A stretch of DNA of 42,931 nucleotides from Candidatus Saccharimonadota bacterium (GCA_027311865.1 DAICYC010000003.1:17973-60903); one strand, 5' to 3'. Shown: positions 16,026-24,496, counted from the first letter of the stretch. The notes: a model not told the origin generated them from the sequence alone. Made by a program: numbers and translations.

Positions 16026-17318
16026 ATGAGTACCAAAGACAGTAGTTTAGAACAGATTGTTAGCCTGGCCAAGCGACGCGGCTTTATTTATCCTGGATCC
16101 GATGTTTACGGTGGATTGAGTGGTACTTGGGATTATGGTCCACTCGGTGTGGCCTTGAAGCGTAATATTCAGCAATTGTGGTGGAAAATGTTCGTTGAAG
16201 ATCGTGATGACATGTACGGTGTAGACGCTGCCATATTGATGAACCAGAAGGTTTGGCAGGCGAGCGGACATGTTGATACTTTTACCGATCCGTTAGTTGA
16301 GTGCCAGAACTGTCATGGACGATTTCGAGCTGACAAATTAGACGATCCGAATAAATGTCCGACGTGTGGGTCTGAGGGTGCGTTTGGTGAGGCTCGTCAG
16401 TTTAACATGATGTTTCAGACTAAAGTCGGTCCCGTTGATGACGAATCAAGCGTCAGCTACTTGCGACCGGAAACGGCTCAGGGCATCTTCACGAATTATA
16501 AGAATGTAGTTGATACGTTTTATCCTTCACTGCCGTTCGGTATCGCTCAGCAGGGTAAGGCCTTTCGCAACGAAATCAGTCCCCGAGATTTCATTTTCCG
16601 TAGCCGCGAATTTGAGCAAATGGAGATTGAATATTTTGTTGATCCGGCGAGCTGGGAAGAGGCTTTTGAAGCCTGGCGCCAGCTGGTTTGGCAGTGGACG
16701 CAGGCGCTTGGACTGAGTGATGAAAATGTTCATGAACTCGAAGTGCCGGCTGAGGAAAGGGCACACTACAGCCAGCGAACAATTGATTTTGAGTACGATT
16801 TTCCAATCGGTCGAGAAGAGTTACTGGGCTTGGCCTACCGAACCGATTTTGATTTGATGAATATCCAGCGAGCGAGCGGGAAGAGTATGGAGTACACAGT
16901 CAAGGGTACGAACACAAAATTTGTTCCTCATGTCATCGAACCTTCTTTCGGCCTGGAGCGAACCATCATGGCCGTACTGTCCGCTGCTTATAGTGAGGAC
17001 GAGGTGGGTGGTGACAAACGAATCGTTTTGCGTCTGCCGGAACATCTGGCGCCAATCCGTTACGCCGTGTCACCGTTAGTTCGTAACAAGCTGGAGCTAG
17101 TCGCTAAAGCCCGTGAAGTTTATGATCGTTTGAAAAATAAATACGGTGCCGTCATGTGGGACGATAATGGCAATATTGGTAAGCGCTATCGCCGTCAGGA
17201 CGAAATTGGTACGCCATACTGTGTCGTAGTTGACTTTGATAGCCTCGATGATAATTCGGTCACGATTCGAGATCGCGATACGACCGAGCAGCGCCGCGTT
17301 TCTATCGAGGAGTTGTAA
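16026..17318 (+). CDS. glyS: Glycyl-tRNA synthetase (alpha2 type)
   Basis: Class II aminoacyl-tRNA synthetase charging tRNA-Gly. The 430-aa single-chain form starts LAKRRGFIYPGSDVYGGLSG, has a Cys4-like insertion (CQNCHGRF with CPTCGS), motif 2 FRNEISPRDFIFRSREFEQ and the class II ATP site near EPSFGLERT. This is the homodimeric type, not the alpha/beta form. rnhA begins at the base after its stop, so they share a transcript. Confidence 0.95.
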   Translation: MSTKDSSLEQIVSLAKRRGFIYPGSDVYGGLSGTWDYGPLGVALKRNIQQLWWKMFVEDRDDMYGVDAAILMNQKVWQASGHVDTFTDPLVECQNCHGRFRADKLDDPNKCPTCGSEGAFGEARQFNMMFQTKVGPVDDESSVSYLRPETAQGIFTNYKNVVDTFYPSLPFGIAQQGKAFRNEISPRDFIFRSREFEQMEIEYFVDPASWEEAFEAWRQLVWQWTQALGLSDENVHELEVPAEERAHYSQRTIDFEYDFPIGREELLGLAYRTDFDLMNIQRASGKSMEYTVKGTNTKFVPHVIEPSFGLERTIMAVLSAAYSEDEVGGDKRIVLRLPEHLAPIRYAVSPLVRNKLELVAKAREVYDRLKNKYGAVMWDDNGNIGKRYRRQDEIGTPYCVVVDFDSLDDNSVTIRDRDTTEQRRVSIEEL

Positions 17319-17750
17319 GTGAGCATATATTACACCGACGGTAGTTGTAGTCCGAACCCCGGTCCGGGCGGTTTCGCGGTCATTCGAGACATGGAACCGT
17401 TAATCGTCGGTCACGATTTGAACTCGACAAACATTCGCATGGAAGGCCAGGCGCTGATCGCTGCCATGCAGGACGCCGCCGGTGAGTCATGTGTCATTTA
17501 TACCGACAGTGAGTTCTGGATAAACGTCATCACTAAATGGGCGCCAGGCTGGGCATCAAAGGGCTGGGTCAAAAAAGGTGGTCCGATCAAGAACCTCGAC
17601 TTGGTCAAAGAGGCTTATCAGATTTACGGACAGTCCAAGGCAGTTTTGACATGGGTGAGGGGGCACGAGGGCGATACTGGCAACGAACTGGCCGATGAGT
17701 GGGCTAACCGAGCGCGCAGTGAACGCCTCGATGGCTACCTGACCAAGTAG
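17319..17750 (+). CDS. rnhA: Ribonuclease HI
   Basis: Cleaves the RNA strand of RNA-DNA hybrids. The 143-aa product has the four acidic catalytic residues: D7 (YTDGSCSPNPG), E42 (MEGQAL), D63 (YTDSEFWI) and D126 (ELADEWA), plus His in RGHEGDTGN. GTG start directly after the glyS stop; no other start fits. Confidence 0.93.
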   Translation: MSIYYTDGSCSPNPGPGGFAVIRDMEPLIVGHDLNSTNIRMEGQALIAAMQDAAGESCVIYTDSEFWINVITKWAPGWASKGWVKKGGPIKNLDLVKEAYQIYGQSKAVLTWVRGHEGDTGNELADEWANRARSERLDGYLTK

Positions 17751-17765
17751 TTGTGATTTTTATCG

Positions 17766-17805
17766 TTGACCCTTATGCTTAACAGCCTCTATAGTAGAGG
17801 CTGTT
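17766..17805 (+). promoter_or_regulatory. Promoter embedded in a perfect inverted repeat
   Basis: TTGACC (17766-17771), an 18-bp spacer and TATAGT (17790-17795). The -10 lies at the centre of an 11-bp inverted repeat, AACAGCCTCTA / TAGAGGCTGTT (17781-17805) with a 3-bp centre. As DNA it is a possible operator for the KwaB-like gene; as RNA it is a hairpin after rnhA, but without a clear T-run. Confidence 0.6.
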
Positions 17806-17823
17806 GTTAAAGAAAGAGAAGTG

Positions 17824-18828
17824 ATGCCAAACCAAGACCAAACCGACCAATCAACTCGTGAACCGACCGATATTTTCCAGTGGGCCAACTCGACCGACGC
17901 CAGTAAGAATGAATTGCTGGTCGAATTTTTCCTGTTCAATCGCAACTTCACGCCGTACTCGACGCGGCTGGCTAACGACCTGGATGCCCAATTAAAGCCA
18001 CTATTTCTGATTGATATGCTCGGGCAAGTTGAGCTAGGCGCCGGTACTGGACTGACAGTCCGCGACTTCGAGATGAGCGACCAGGAAGAGAATGTCCTGC
18101 TGCGAGCCGATATCGAAAAAGTTCGCAACGCCGACTCGTTGATCCATATTATCGAACACGAACGTCATGATATTGTGGAGTTTTCCGAGCAGGAACATGA
18201 GTTCAAGCGAATCAAGGGGATAATCGCCAAATTTACCAACCCATCGACGAATCAGACGTTTTACATCATCAAGCAGGTCAGTGCCGGCAACGTCCTCCAG
18301 GGAGCGACATCCTGGGAGTTTCGCGACGGTAAGTTCGAATCTTTTCGCTCTGACTTTGGCTGGAAAGTCCCAACTGATAGCCAAATATTAATCGTCGGCA
18401 AAGACATTTTTGTCTTTAACCAGTCTAAGTTTGAACGCTTATTTAATTACGATGTTAAGAAACAATTATTAGCCGATCAGAAAGTGGCCGAGATTGAAAA
18501 ACATTTCAAGCTGAGTTTCCCGGATGGGCTGGACTTACAAACAGTCGTTCGTGAGCGCAAGAAAGTCGTCAATAAGCTGCAAAAACTAGAAGTTGGTGCC
18601 ATATCGCAGGAAAAAGCTCTTGAGTATGCTGACGACATGCAGCTTGAACTAATGGTCGATGACGCCGGCGCCATAATTATTATGGACGGTAACGACTTGG
18701 ATATGTTTGTGAATCTCATAAATGAAGATTACATCACTAGCGAATTGACTGGTCGACGCTACGAAATAAAGAGCAAGAAATTATTGGCCGATCCGGAAGG
18801 TGAAGCACCACGCGGCATGGCGGCGTAG
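17824..18828 (+). CDS. KwaB-like protein (DUF4868 family)
   Basis: 334 aa, soluble, no membrane helix. The pattern matches DUF4868, the family of KwaB from the Kiwa anti-phage system: a central beta-rich part (FKRIKGIIAKF, TFYIIKQVS), then ILIVGKDIFVFNQSKFERLF and a C-terminal part with LINEDYITSELTGRRYEIKS. I recognise this by eye; no profile was run. KwaB acts with the four-helix membrane protein KwaA, and no such gene is adjacent. The start ATG 17824 (or GTG 17821) follows AGAGAAG. This is one of few genes here with a normal leader. A Pif1-like helicase follows with its own promoter. Defence is possible; a housekeeping DNA role is equally open. Confidence 0.6.
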   Translation: MPNQDQTDQSTREPTDIFQWANSTDASKNELLVEFFLFNRNFTPYSTRLANDLDAQLKPLFLIDMLGQVELGAGTGLTVRDFEMSDQEENVLLRADIEKVRNADSLIHIIEHERHDIVEFSEQEHEFKRIKGIIAKFTNPSTNQTFYIIKQVSAGNVLQGATSWEFRDGKFESFRSDFGWKVPTDSQILIVGKDIFVFNQSKFERLFNYDVKKQLLADQKVAEIEKHFKLSFPDGLDLQTVVRERKKVVNKLQKLEVGAISQEKALEYADDMQLELMVDDAGAIIIMDGNDLDMFVNLINEDYITSELTGRRYEIKSKKLLADPEGEAPRGMAA

Positions 18829-18835
18829 CTTAGGC

Positions 18836-18841
18836 TATAAT
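18836..18841 (+). promoter_or_regulatory. Helicase-gene -10 box, leaderless type
   Basis: TATAAT ends 7 nt before ATG 18849, just past the upstream stop codon. Confidence 0.5.
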
Positions 18842-18848
18842 AAGACTA

Positions 18849-20366
18849 ATGAATCAGCAATTAGCGCTCGAGGTGATGCGCTCCGGTGAAAGTGTTCTGC
18901 TGACAGGGCCGGCCGGAGCTGGTAAGACGTACGTGCTTAACCAGTTTATTCGCTTGGCCAAAGCTGATGGTCGACATGTCTCGGTTACGGCCACGACTGG
19001 CCTGGCCGCTACTCATCTCGGCGGCACGACTATTCACAGCTGGAGCGGAATCGGCGTGCGTGACGATTTGGCGCCCGACTTTGCTGACCACTTATCGAAA
19101 GCCCGTCGCGAAATCATTGCCAAAACGGACGTTCTGATTATTGATGAGATTAGTATGCTTCATGACTTTCGGCTCGATATGGTTGACGAGGTTTGTCGCG
19201 CCGTGCGCCGTCAACCTGATGAGCCATTTGGTGGTATCCAAGTGATTATGAGTGGCGACTTTTTTCAGCTACCACCAATTAACCGCGGTGATTCGCGGGC
19301 GGGTGGATTCGTTGTTAATTCTCGGGTGTGGCAAGAGCTCCAGCCGGTGATTTGCTATTTATCAGAGCAGTTTCGTCAAGATGACGAAACCTTGCTGGCA
19401 ATTTTGAATTCGCTGCGAGCTGGCGATTTACGCCGCCATCATGTTGAAACATTGTTGGCTCGAACTGAGGTGTATGCTGATGATCTCGAAGAGATGACTG
19501 AACTTCATACTGTCAATGTCGACGTTGATAGCTTGAACAATATCAAACTCCGACAACTCGATGCTGAAGAGGTCGTCTACGAACAGACGACGACGGGCGG
19601 CGAGAGTTACGTCCAGTCGCTTCAGCGATCAGTTTTGGCACCGAGCCAGCTGCGATTGAAGCGTGGCGCTTTGGTAATGGCGGTCAAGAACAGCCCGGAT
19701 CGAAAATACGTCAATGGTAGTATCGGTACGGTGGTCGATTTTGAACCGCAAACTGATTATCCGATCGTTGAATTCCGAAATGGCAAGGAAGTTACGATGG
19801 TGCCGGATACTTGGGAGCTGCGCGATGGCGACAAGAAGCGAGCCAGCATCACTCAAATACCGCTGCGTTTAGCCTGGGCTATCACGGTTCACAAGTCGCA
19901 GGGAATGACCCTAGATGCGGCCAGGATTGATCTGCGTAAAGCCTTCGTCGAAGGTATGGGTTACGTCGCCCTCAGTCGGGTGAAAAATCTCGATAGTCTG
20001 TACCTCACTGGAATTAATCAAATGGCTTTACGGGTCAGTGAGGACGCTCAGACAATCGACGAGCTGCTGCGTAGTAAAGCTGCCTCCGATGCTAATCGAT
20101 TCGAGCATCTACTCGACAAAGCCACGGCCGAAAAGTTACGACCAGTTAAAACTGCGCCGGCATCGAGTTGGGCCGCCAAGATTGAAAAAATGCGACAGAC
20201 TTATCCGAATGCTTATCGACCTTGGCTGGCTGAACATGATGCTCTCTTAAAACAAGAATTTTTAAATGGCGTCTCGGTCAGCGATTTGAGCGATCAGCTT
20301 GGTCGCCACGAAGGCTCGATCAAGCTTCGGCTTCAAAAACACTTTGGCGAAGACGTAGTACAATAG
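18849..20366 (+). CDS. Pif1/RecD-like superfamily 1B helicase
   Basis: 505 aa. Walker A GPAGAGKT (20-27), TTGLAATHLGGTTIHSW (motif Ia), Walker B VLIIDEISM with D99-E100, SGDFFQLPP (motif III), and C-terminal motifs VHKSQGMTLD and YVALSRVKNLDSLYL. These are Pif1 motifs, a 5'-3' helicase group acting on forks, G-quadruplexes and R-loops. After about residue 420 there is a small extra region with a helix-turn-helix look (LNGVSVSDLSDQLGRHEGSIKLRL), perhaps a DNA-binding tail. Neighbours suggest DNA transactions but no fixed complex. Confidence 0.9.
   Translation: MNQQLALEVMRSGESVLLTGPAGAGKTYVLNQFIRLAKADGRHVSVTATTGLAATHLGGTTIHSWSGIGVRDDLAPDFADHLSKARREIIAKTDVLIIDEISMLHDFRLDMVDEVCRAVRRQPDEPFGGIQVIMSGDFFQLPPINRGDSRAGGFVVNSRVWQELQPVICYLSEQFRQDDETLLAILNSLRAGDLRRHHVETLLARTEVYADDLEEMTELHTVNVDVDSLNNIKLRQLDAEEVVYEQTTTGGESYVQSLQRSVLAPSQLRLKRGALVMAVKNSPDRKYVNGSIGTVVDFEPQTDYPIVEFRNGKEVTMVPDTWELRDGDKKRASITQIPLRLAWAITVHKSQGMTLDAARIDLRKAFVEGMGYVALSRVKNLDSLYLTGINQMALRVSEDAQTIDELLRSKAASDANRFEHLLDKATAEKLRPVKTAPASSWAAKIEKMRQTYPNAYRPWLAEHDALLKQEFLNGVSVSDLSDQLGRHEGSIKLRLQKHFGEDVVQ
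20359..20364 (+). promoter_or_regulatory. Glycosidase -10 box, leaderless type
   Basis: TACAAT overlaps the helicase stop codon and ends 7 nt before ATG 20372. Confidence 0.4.
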
Positions 20367-20371
20367 TATAG

Positions 20372-21631
20372 ATGACGACCGATACTGGCTTTGCGAAACG
20401 ATTTCTATGGGGTGCGGCAACTTCTGCTCATCAGGTTGAGGGCAAGGCAACCAATCAGTGGACTCGTTGGGAGTTGGAGAATGCTTCGAGCCTGGCGGAA
20501 CAATCTAAATATCACTATGCCGATTTTGAACACTGGTCGAATTTTAAGGCCGCAGCTAGCAATCCCAACAATTACGTCTCGGGACGAACCGCTAATCATT
20601 ACGAAAATTATTCGACTGATTTCGACTTGCTTGAACAAATGAATATGAACGCTTATCGTTTCAGTATCGAGTGGTCTCGGGTTCAGCCCAAGGAAGGGGC
20701 GTGGGATGTCGAAGCGGTAACGCACTACCGTGATTACATTGCTGATTTGAAGAGTCGTGGCATTGAACCGATAGTCACGTTATTTCACTTCACACTTCCG
20801 GACTGGTTCGCCGACAAGGGCGGTTTCGAAAAGTATAGTAATATCAGATATTTCATCGACTTTGCTGAGCGCATTATGACGGAAGTCGGTAAAGGCGTTA
20901 AGTACGTCGTTACGATTAACGAACCCGATGTTTACGCCGAGGCCGGTTATCGCAATGGCGACTGGCCGCCAGCTGTGTCGTCGCGCTGGCGATTCTATCG
21001 AGTTGCGATGAATCTTATGTTGACCCACCAGCGAACTTATCGAGCGTTAAAGAGGGTGAATGGACGACTCAAAATTGGCCTCGCTAAAAATAGTGTCAAT
21101 TATTACCCCGGTGATAATGCTTGGCTCAGTCGGGTTAGTGCTGGCTGGATGCAATGGCTCCAGGATGACCGGTATTTGATTCCAGTTGTCCGCCGAATGG
21201 ATTTCATGGGCTTGAATTATTATCAATCAGCTCGAGTTTACGGCTATCGGGTTCATAATCCGGAGACGGCCGATAAAAGTGATGTCGATTGGACTCTGAC
21301 GCCGGGGGACATCGAGTATGTGCTTCAGCGTTGGTATAGTAAGTATAAAAAGCCGATCTTGATTACTGAAAATGGCTTAGCTGATGCTGATGACAGTCGG
21401 CGACAAGAGTGGCTACAGGCGACGATTCGCGGTATGCGTAATGCCATCAAGGACGGGGTTGAACTAATCGGCTATTTGCACTGGAGTCTGATTGATAACT
21501 TCGAGTGGGCTTATGGTAAATGGCCTCGGTTCGGCTTGACGAGTATCAATTATGCAACCGGCGAGCGAACTTTGCGACCGAGCGCGCGTTGGTTCGGTCG
21601 AGTAATCAAAAAATTGAGAGGACTAGATTAG
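20372..21631 (+). CDS. GH1 family glycoside hydrolase (beta-glucosidase-like)
   Basis: 419-aa TIM-barrel enzyme with FLWGAATSAHQVEG at the N-terminus, acid/base E184 in TINEP, nucleophile E333 in LITENGLAD and the aglycone-side HWSLIDNFEWAYG. All catalytic residues are present, so it should hydrolyse a beta-linked sugar; the substrate cannot be read from the sequence. No signal peptide, so it acts in the cytoplasm. Shorter than the roughly 450-480 aa typical of GH1. No transporter or regulator for sugars is beside it; yvcK follows with no gap. Confidence 0.92.
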   Translation: MTTDTGFAKRFLWGAATSAHQVEGKATNQWTRWELENASSLAEQSKYHYADFEHWSNFKAAASNPNNYVSGRTANHYENYSTDFDLLEQMNMNAYRFSIEWSRVQPKEGAWDVEAVTHYRDYIADLKSRGIEPIVTLFHFTLPDWFADKGGFEKYSNIRYFIDFAERIMTEVGKGVKYVVTINEPDVYAEAGYRNGDWPPAVSSRWRFYRVAMNLMLTHQRTYRALKRVNGRLKIGLAKNSVNYYPGDNAWLSRVSAGWMQWLQDDRYLIPVVRRMDFMGLNYYQSARVYGYRVHNPETADKSDVDWTLTPGDIEYVLQRWYSKYKKPILITENGLADADDSRRQEWLQATIRGMRNAIKDGVELIGYLHWSLIDNFEWAYGKWPRFGLTSINYATGERTLRPSARWFGRVIKKLRGLD

Positions 21632-22657
21632 GTGAAGGATCCGTTTGTTCAAGCTGAAACTAAAATTGCGGTGATTGGCGGTGGCACCGGAAGTTTCACT
21701 ATTTTATCGGCCCTGAAAGAGCATACCAGTCAATTGGCGGCGATTGTTAGTATGGCCGACGACGGCGGTAGTACAGGGGTGCTACGCGATGAACTCGGTG
21801 CTTTGCCGCCTGGTGATATCCGCCAATGTCTTGTCGCTTTGAGTGATTCACCAAGGATTCGTGACTTGTTCAGTTATCGATTCGACGGTGGAACGTTCGA
21901 AGGTCATTCGTTTGGCAACTTGTTCTTAACGGCGTTAGAGAAGATGACGGGAGATTTCACAGAGGCTGTGGAGACTGCTTCAGAAATATTGCGAGTCAAG
22001 GGTACGGTTATACCGGCGACACTGGACAATATTCGTTTAAAAATGGAGTGGCAAGACGTTAGCGTCGAACTTCACGGTGAGCGGGTTATCGATGCTGAAT
22101 TCTTTAAGAACGACCCGCGTAAAGCTCAGTTGTCGCTAGTGCCTCGAGCCAAGCCCAACCCGACAGCTCTGTTGGCCATTGAACAGGCTGATATTATTGT
22201 TATCGCTCCTGGAGATCTCTACACTTCGCTTGGGCCATTACTAGTGATTGATGGTATTGGTGAGGCGCTTGAGCAATCCAAGGCCACGAAAATTTACGTC
22301 GCTAATCTGGTTAGTAAGCAAGGGCAGACTGACGGCTTTACGGTCAGCGACCACGCTAGTGAAATTGAACGATTGGCGGGAGTCAATTTTCTCGATGCCG
22401 TAATTTATAACGACCAAGCCCCGACGCCAGCGGTGGCCAAACGCTATGCCGCCGAGGGTGGCAAGGTGACACCAGTAGATTTGGACAATTTACACGCCGC
22501 ACATTATATGTCGGTTGGTGGAAATTTGCTCGGACCGATGGCCTCGGCACATGATTCGGATGTACTGCCAGTTACGCGCTCGCTGATACGTCATGACACC
22601 CGGGCGGTGGCCAAATTAATTATGGAGGTACATCAACATGTCGACAGCAGACGTTAA
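21632..22657 (+). CDS. yvcK: YvcK/CofD-like gluconeogenesis factor
   Basis: 341 aa. N-terminal IAVIGGGTGSFTILSAL nucleotide-binding loop, MADDGGSTGVLRDELGALPPGD and the conserved APGDLYTSLGPLL mark the YvcK family, which binds UDP-GlcNAc and links carbon flux to cell-wall synthesis in Firmicutes and Actinobacteria. CofD (LPPG transferase) is the related enzyme; the rest of the F420 pathway is not in view. GTG start directly after the glycosidase stop, with GAGAGGA upstream. Confidence 0.88.
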   Translation: MKDPFVQAETKIAVIGGGTGSFTILSALKEHTSQLAAIVSMADDGGSTGVLRDELGALPPGDIRQCLVALSDSPRIRDLFSYRFDGGTFEGHSFGNLFLTALEKMTGDFTEAVETASEILRVKGTVIPATLDNIRLKMEWQDVSVELHGERVIDAEFFKNDPRKAQLSLVPRAKPNPTALLAIEQADIIVIAPGDLYTSLGPLLVIDGIGEALEQSKATKIYVANLVSKQGQTDGFTVSDHASEIERLAGVNFLDAVIYNDQAPTPAVAKRYAAEGGKVTPVDLDNLHAAHYMSVGGNLLGPMASAHDSDVLPVTRSLIRHDTRAVAKLIMEVHQHVDSRR

Positions 22658-23318
22658 TCGATTTTATTGTGTCGACCTCGATCGGACTATATTAAACACC
22701 CGTCGAGCTTCAGGGGTTATTATCGAACTATGTCGAGCCTACGACGAGCAGCTCGCCGAGACTATCGAGCGTGAAGTTGTGGAGTATTCTTATTTCGGAG
22801 CGTCCTATTCGGTTCATGATGCCATCGTTCGTTATGCCAGCTCAGAGGTAGCCGACAACATCGAGCGACAGTTTATCGAGGCTGCTCGAACCCAGTCACT
22901 GAAATTGCCCGGCGCTGACGAATTGATAAGCTGGCTCGACGAGCTTGATGATGCACAGTGGGGTATTTTGACCTATGGATCACTCAACAACCAACTGATG
23001 AAAGTTAAAGCCTTGGGCCTCGAGACTCGGCCGGTCTTGGTGACCCAAGAGCCACACAAGGGTACTTTGATTAAGGGGTGGTACGATAAATCATCCAGCG
23101 GCTTTGGGCTTCCGAAAGAATATTCGTCGGTTCGTGCCAAAGAGGTGATTTTGATCGATGATCGAGCGCAGTCATTTGAGGGCCTACCCGAATCGGCGGC
23201 TCGCGGTTATTGGGTAACTCAGGAGGCGGTTGATGTCATGGATGCCATCCCAGTCCCACCGGGAGTTGTGGCTGTTCACGACCTGACAGATGTCATTCGA
23301 TCAGAGATCGACCGCTAG
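22638..23318 (+). CDS. HAD-family hydrolase
   Basis: 226 aa. Motif I DLDRTILNT, motif II Thr in ILTYGS, Lys in VLVTQEPHKG and motif IV VILIDDRAQSFEGLP give a complete haloacid-dehalogenase fold, probably a phosphatase. Specific substrate unknown. It overlaps yvcK by 20 bp and has SD GGAGG at 22624-22628 with 9-nt spacing, fixing the start. Confidence 0.8.
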   Translation: MSTADVNRFYCVDLDRTILNTRRASGVIIELCRAYDEQLAETIEREVVEYSYFGASYSVHDAIVRYASSEVADNIERQFIEAARTQSLKLPGADELISWLDELDDAQWGILTYGSLNNQLMKVKALGLETRPVLVTQEPHKGTLIKGWYDKSSSGFGLPKEYSSVRAKEVILIDDRAQSFEGLPESAARGYWVTQEAVDVMDAIPVPPGVVAVHDLTDVIRSEIDR

Positions 23319-23332
23319 GAGCGATGCGCATA

Positions 23333-23361
23333 TTGACTTTTTATGTTGTTTATGCTAATAT
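23333..23361 (+). promoter_or_regulatory. Near-consensus extended promoter, leaderless type
   Basis: TTGACT (23333-23338), a 17-bp spacer ending TGC, TAATAT (23356-23361), then 6 nt to ATG 23368. The same TTGAC(A/T)-17-TGC-TAATAT layout recurs at 40670. Confidence 0.7.
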
Positions 23362-23367
23362 ATTGAT

Positions 23368-23586
23368 ATGGTAAAAAAGAAAACAAACATCAAGACTTCG
23401 CTAAACAGCACCCTCAAGTCATTTGCCCAGACTGATGAGCAGTCAGTAGTCCTGGCGCGAGACGTCACGACTTCAATATTGGTCGTTTCGCTGTTGATTA
23501 ATCTAGCCGTTCTGGTCGGCTGGTTAGCCCTACAGGTGACAACTCAATACGACATTCAAGTAGCGCAGTTCTTATTCAGCCGCTAA
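23368..23586 (+). CDS. 72-aa single-pass membrane protein
   Basis: Basic head (MVKKKTNIKTS), a polar stretch and one membrane helix at about 36-57 (ILVVSLLINLAVLVGWLALQ), then a short outside tail. No family recognised. Strong own promoter and strong terminator mean a separately expressed small gene directly upstream of the division cluster; a division or envelope role is only a guess from position. Confidence 0.7.
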   Translation: MVKKKTNIKTSLNSTLKSFAQTDEQSVVLARDVTTSILVVSLLINLAVLVGWLALQVTTQYDIQVAQFLFSR

Positions 23587-23610
23587 AGCTAATCGATCGA
23601 AACGCACCAG

Positions 23611-23639
23611 GCGCCCTCCAATAGAGTAGGGCGCTTTTT
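23611..23639 (+). terminator. Rho-independent terminator
   Basis: GCGCCCT (23611-23617), a 10-nt loop, AGGGCGC (23628-23634), then TTTTT. It ends the small membrane-protein unit and isolates it from the mraZ promoter. Confidence 0.88.
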
Positions 23640-23650
23640 GTGTGGCATAG

Positions 23651-23672
23651 TTATTCACAGTTCTGTGGATAA
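23651..23672. promoter_or_regulatory. Pair of inverted DnaA boxes
   Basis: TTATTCACA (23651-23659) and, inverted, TGTGGATAA (23664-23672; TTATCCACA on the minus strand), 4 bp apart. Both match TTATNCACA fully. They end 36 bp before the mraZ -35 box. Outer TGTGG/CCACA extends the symmetry. Confidence 0.65.
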
Positions 23673-23708
23673 ACCACAACGTCTCGTCATAATTGTCAAA
23701 ATTGGGGG

Positions 23709-23737
23709 TTGAAGTGGGTAGTTGTGGGTAGTATAGT
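23709..23737 (+). promoter_or_regulatory. mraZ promoter with MraZ operator in the spacer
   Basis: TTGAAG (23709-23714), a 17-bp spacer and TATAGT (23732-23737). The spacer holds two TGGGT boxes (23715-23719, 23725-23729) repeated every 10 bp. MraZ of E. coli binds TGGGN repeats with 5-nt gaps, exactly this spacing, so autorepression is expected. The leader of about 86 nt is A/C-rich; AGGAGG at 23802-23807 lies 22 nt before the ATG and can pair with CTCC (23812-23815). Confidence 0.8.
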
Positions 23738-23829
23738 GAGGTCAGTGGAACGGAATAAAACCCACTAAGACAAACACAACACATTAAAACAACCAAACTA
23801 CAGGAGGCTTTCTCCGAAAAGATAAGAGC

Positions 23830-24198
23830 ATGGCCCAAATAGACTATTTTGAACGCAAACTGGATGACAAGCGTCGTTTGACGATACCAGTTGAAGTCAG
23901 GTCTGAGTTGGTGTCCGGCATTGTCATAACTCGGGGATTTGGTCGCTACTTGCACCTATATCCGAAATCGGTATGGGACCAAGAAGTGGAGGCCGCCCTG
24001 AGCAGCAGTCATAACATTCTGGATGAAAAGACAGCTGACTTGAATGTTCAGTTTCGTCGCGGCAAAACTGAAGCCCTCCTGGACGACAAACAAGGTCGCG
24101 TCACCATCGAGCAGCACCTGCTCGACTATGCTGGCATCGATCGTGAAATTGTCGCCGTCCGAGCCGGTCAATACTGGCGCTTAATGACCCCCGATTAG
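23830..24198 (+). CDS. mraZ: Transcriptional regulator MraZ
   Basis: First gene of the dcw cluster. 122 aa with two AbrB-like half-repeats, seen as DYFERKLDDKRRLTIPVEVR near the N-terminus and ALLDDKQGRVTIEQHLLDYA in the second half, including the DxKxRxxIP-type DNA-binding loop. MraZ forms a ring and represses its own operon. Length is a little below the usual 140-150 aa. Two operator-type repeats lie in its promoter. Confidence 0.93.
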   Translation: MAQIDYFERKLDDKRRLTIPVEVRSELVSGIVITRGFGRYLHLYPKSVWDQEVEAALSSSHNILDEKTADLNVQFRRGKTEALLDDKQGRVTIEQHLLDYAGIDREIVAVRAGQYWRLMTPD

Positions 24199-24485
24199 TG
24201 TGTAATAGTCGGTTCTTTAATAATTCGAAATTGTAGTAAAAACGGAAATACTCTCGAGGTCAACTACCTGGTAGTGAGGCGTGGATATCGGCAACACTTT
24301 AAACGAGCCGACGTTCTTTCCTCAAAAAAACACCTCCCAAAACTCCACCTCACATAAGTCTCTCAACTTTGATGTGATAAATGGTATGAGTTGCTTTTGG
24401 CGACCCCATCAATCACATCACGACTTTTACAAAAACAAACACACTGCGAAAACAAACAGCTTCACTATCAGTTAGGTGATCTCGA
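24199..24485 (+). other. mraZ-rsmH intergenic region with a long hairpin
   Basis: No convincing gene. The chief structure is TGATGTGAT-aa-ATGG (24370-24384) with CCAT-ca-ATCACATCA (24406-24420), 13 bp with a symmetric 2x2 internal loop and a 21-nt loop. Flanks are A/C-rich and short of G, like the mraZ leader. There is no T-run, so it is not a standard terminator. Confidence 0.5.
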
Positions 24486-24496
24486 ATGAACTCAGT

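Noticed and set aside
17821-20366. Complete Kiwa defence system
   Set aside because: Only a KwaB-like protein is present; no KwaA-like membrane gene adjoins, and the helicase is not part of Kiwa.
24281-24475. 64-codon ORF between mraZ and rsmH
   Set aside because: GTG start with no SD, biased low-G composition and a strong hairpin inside; it reads as leader RNA.
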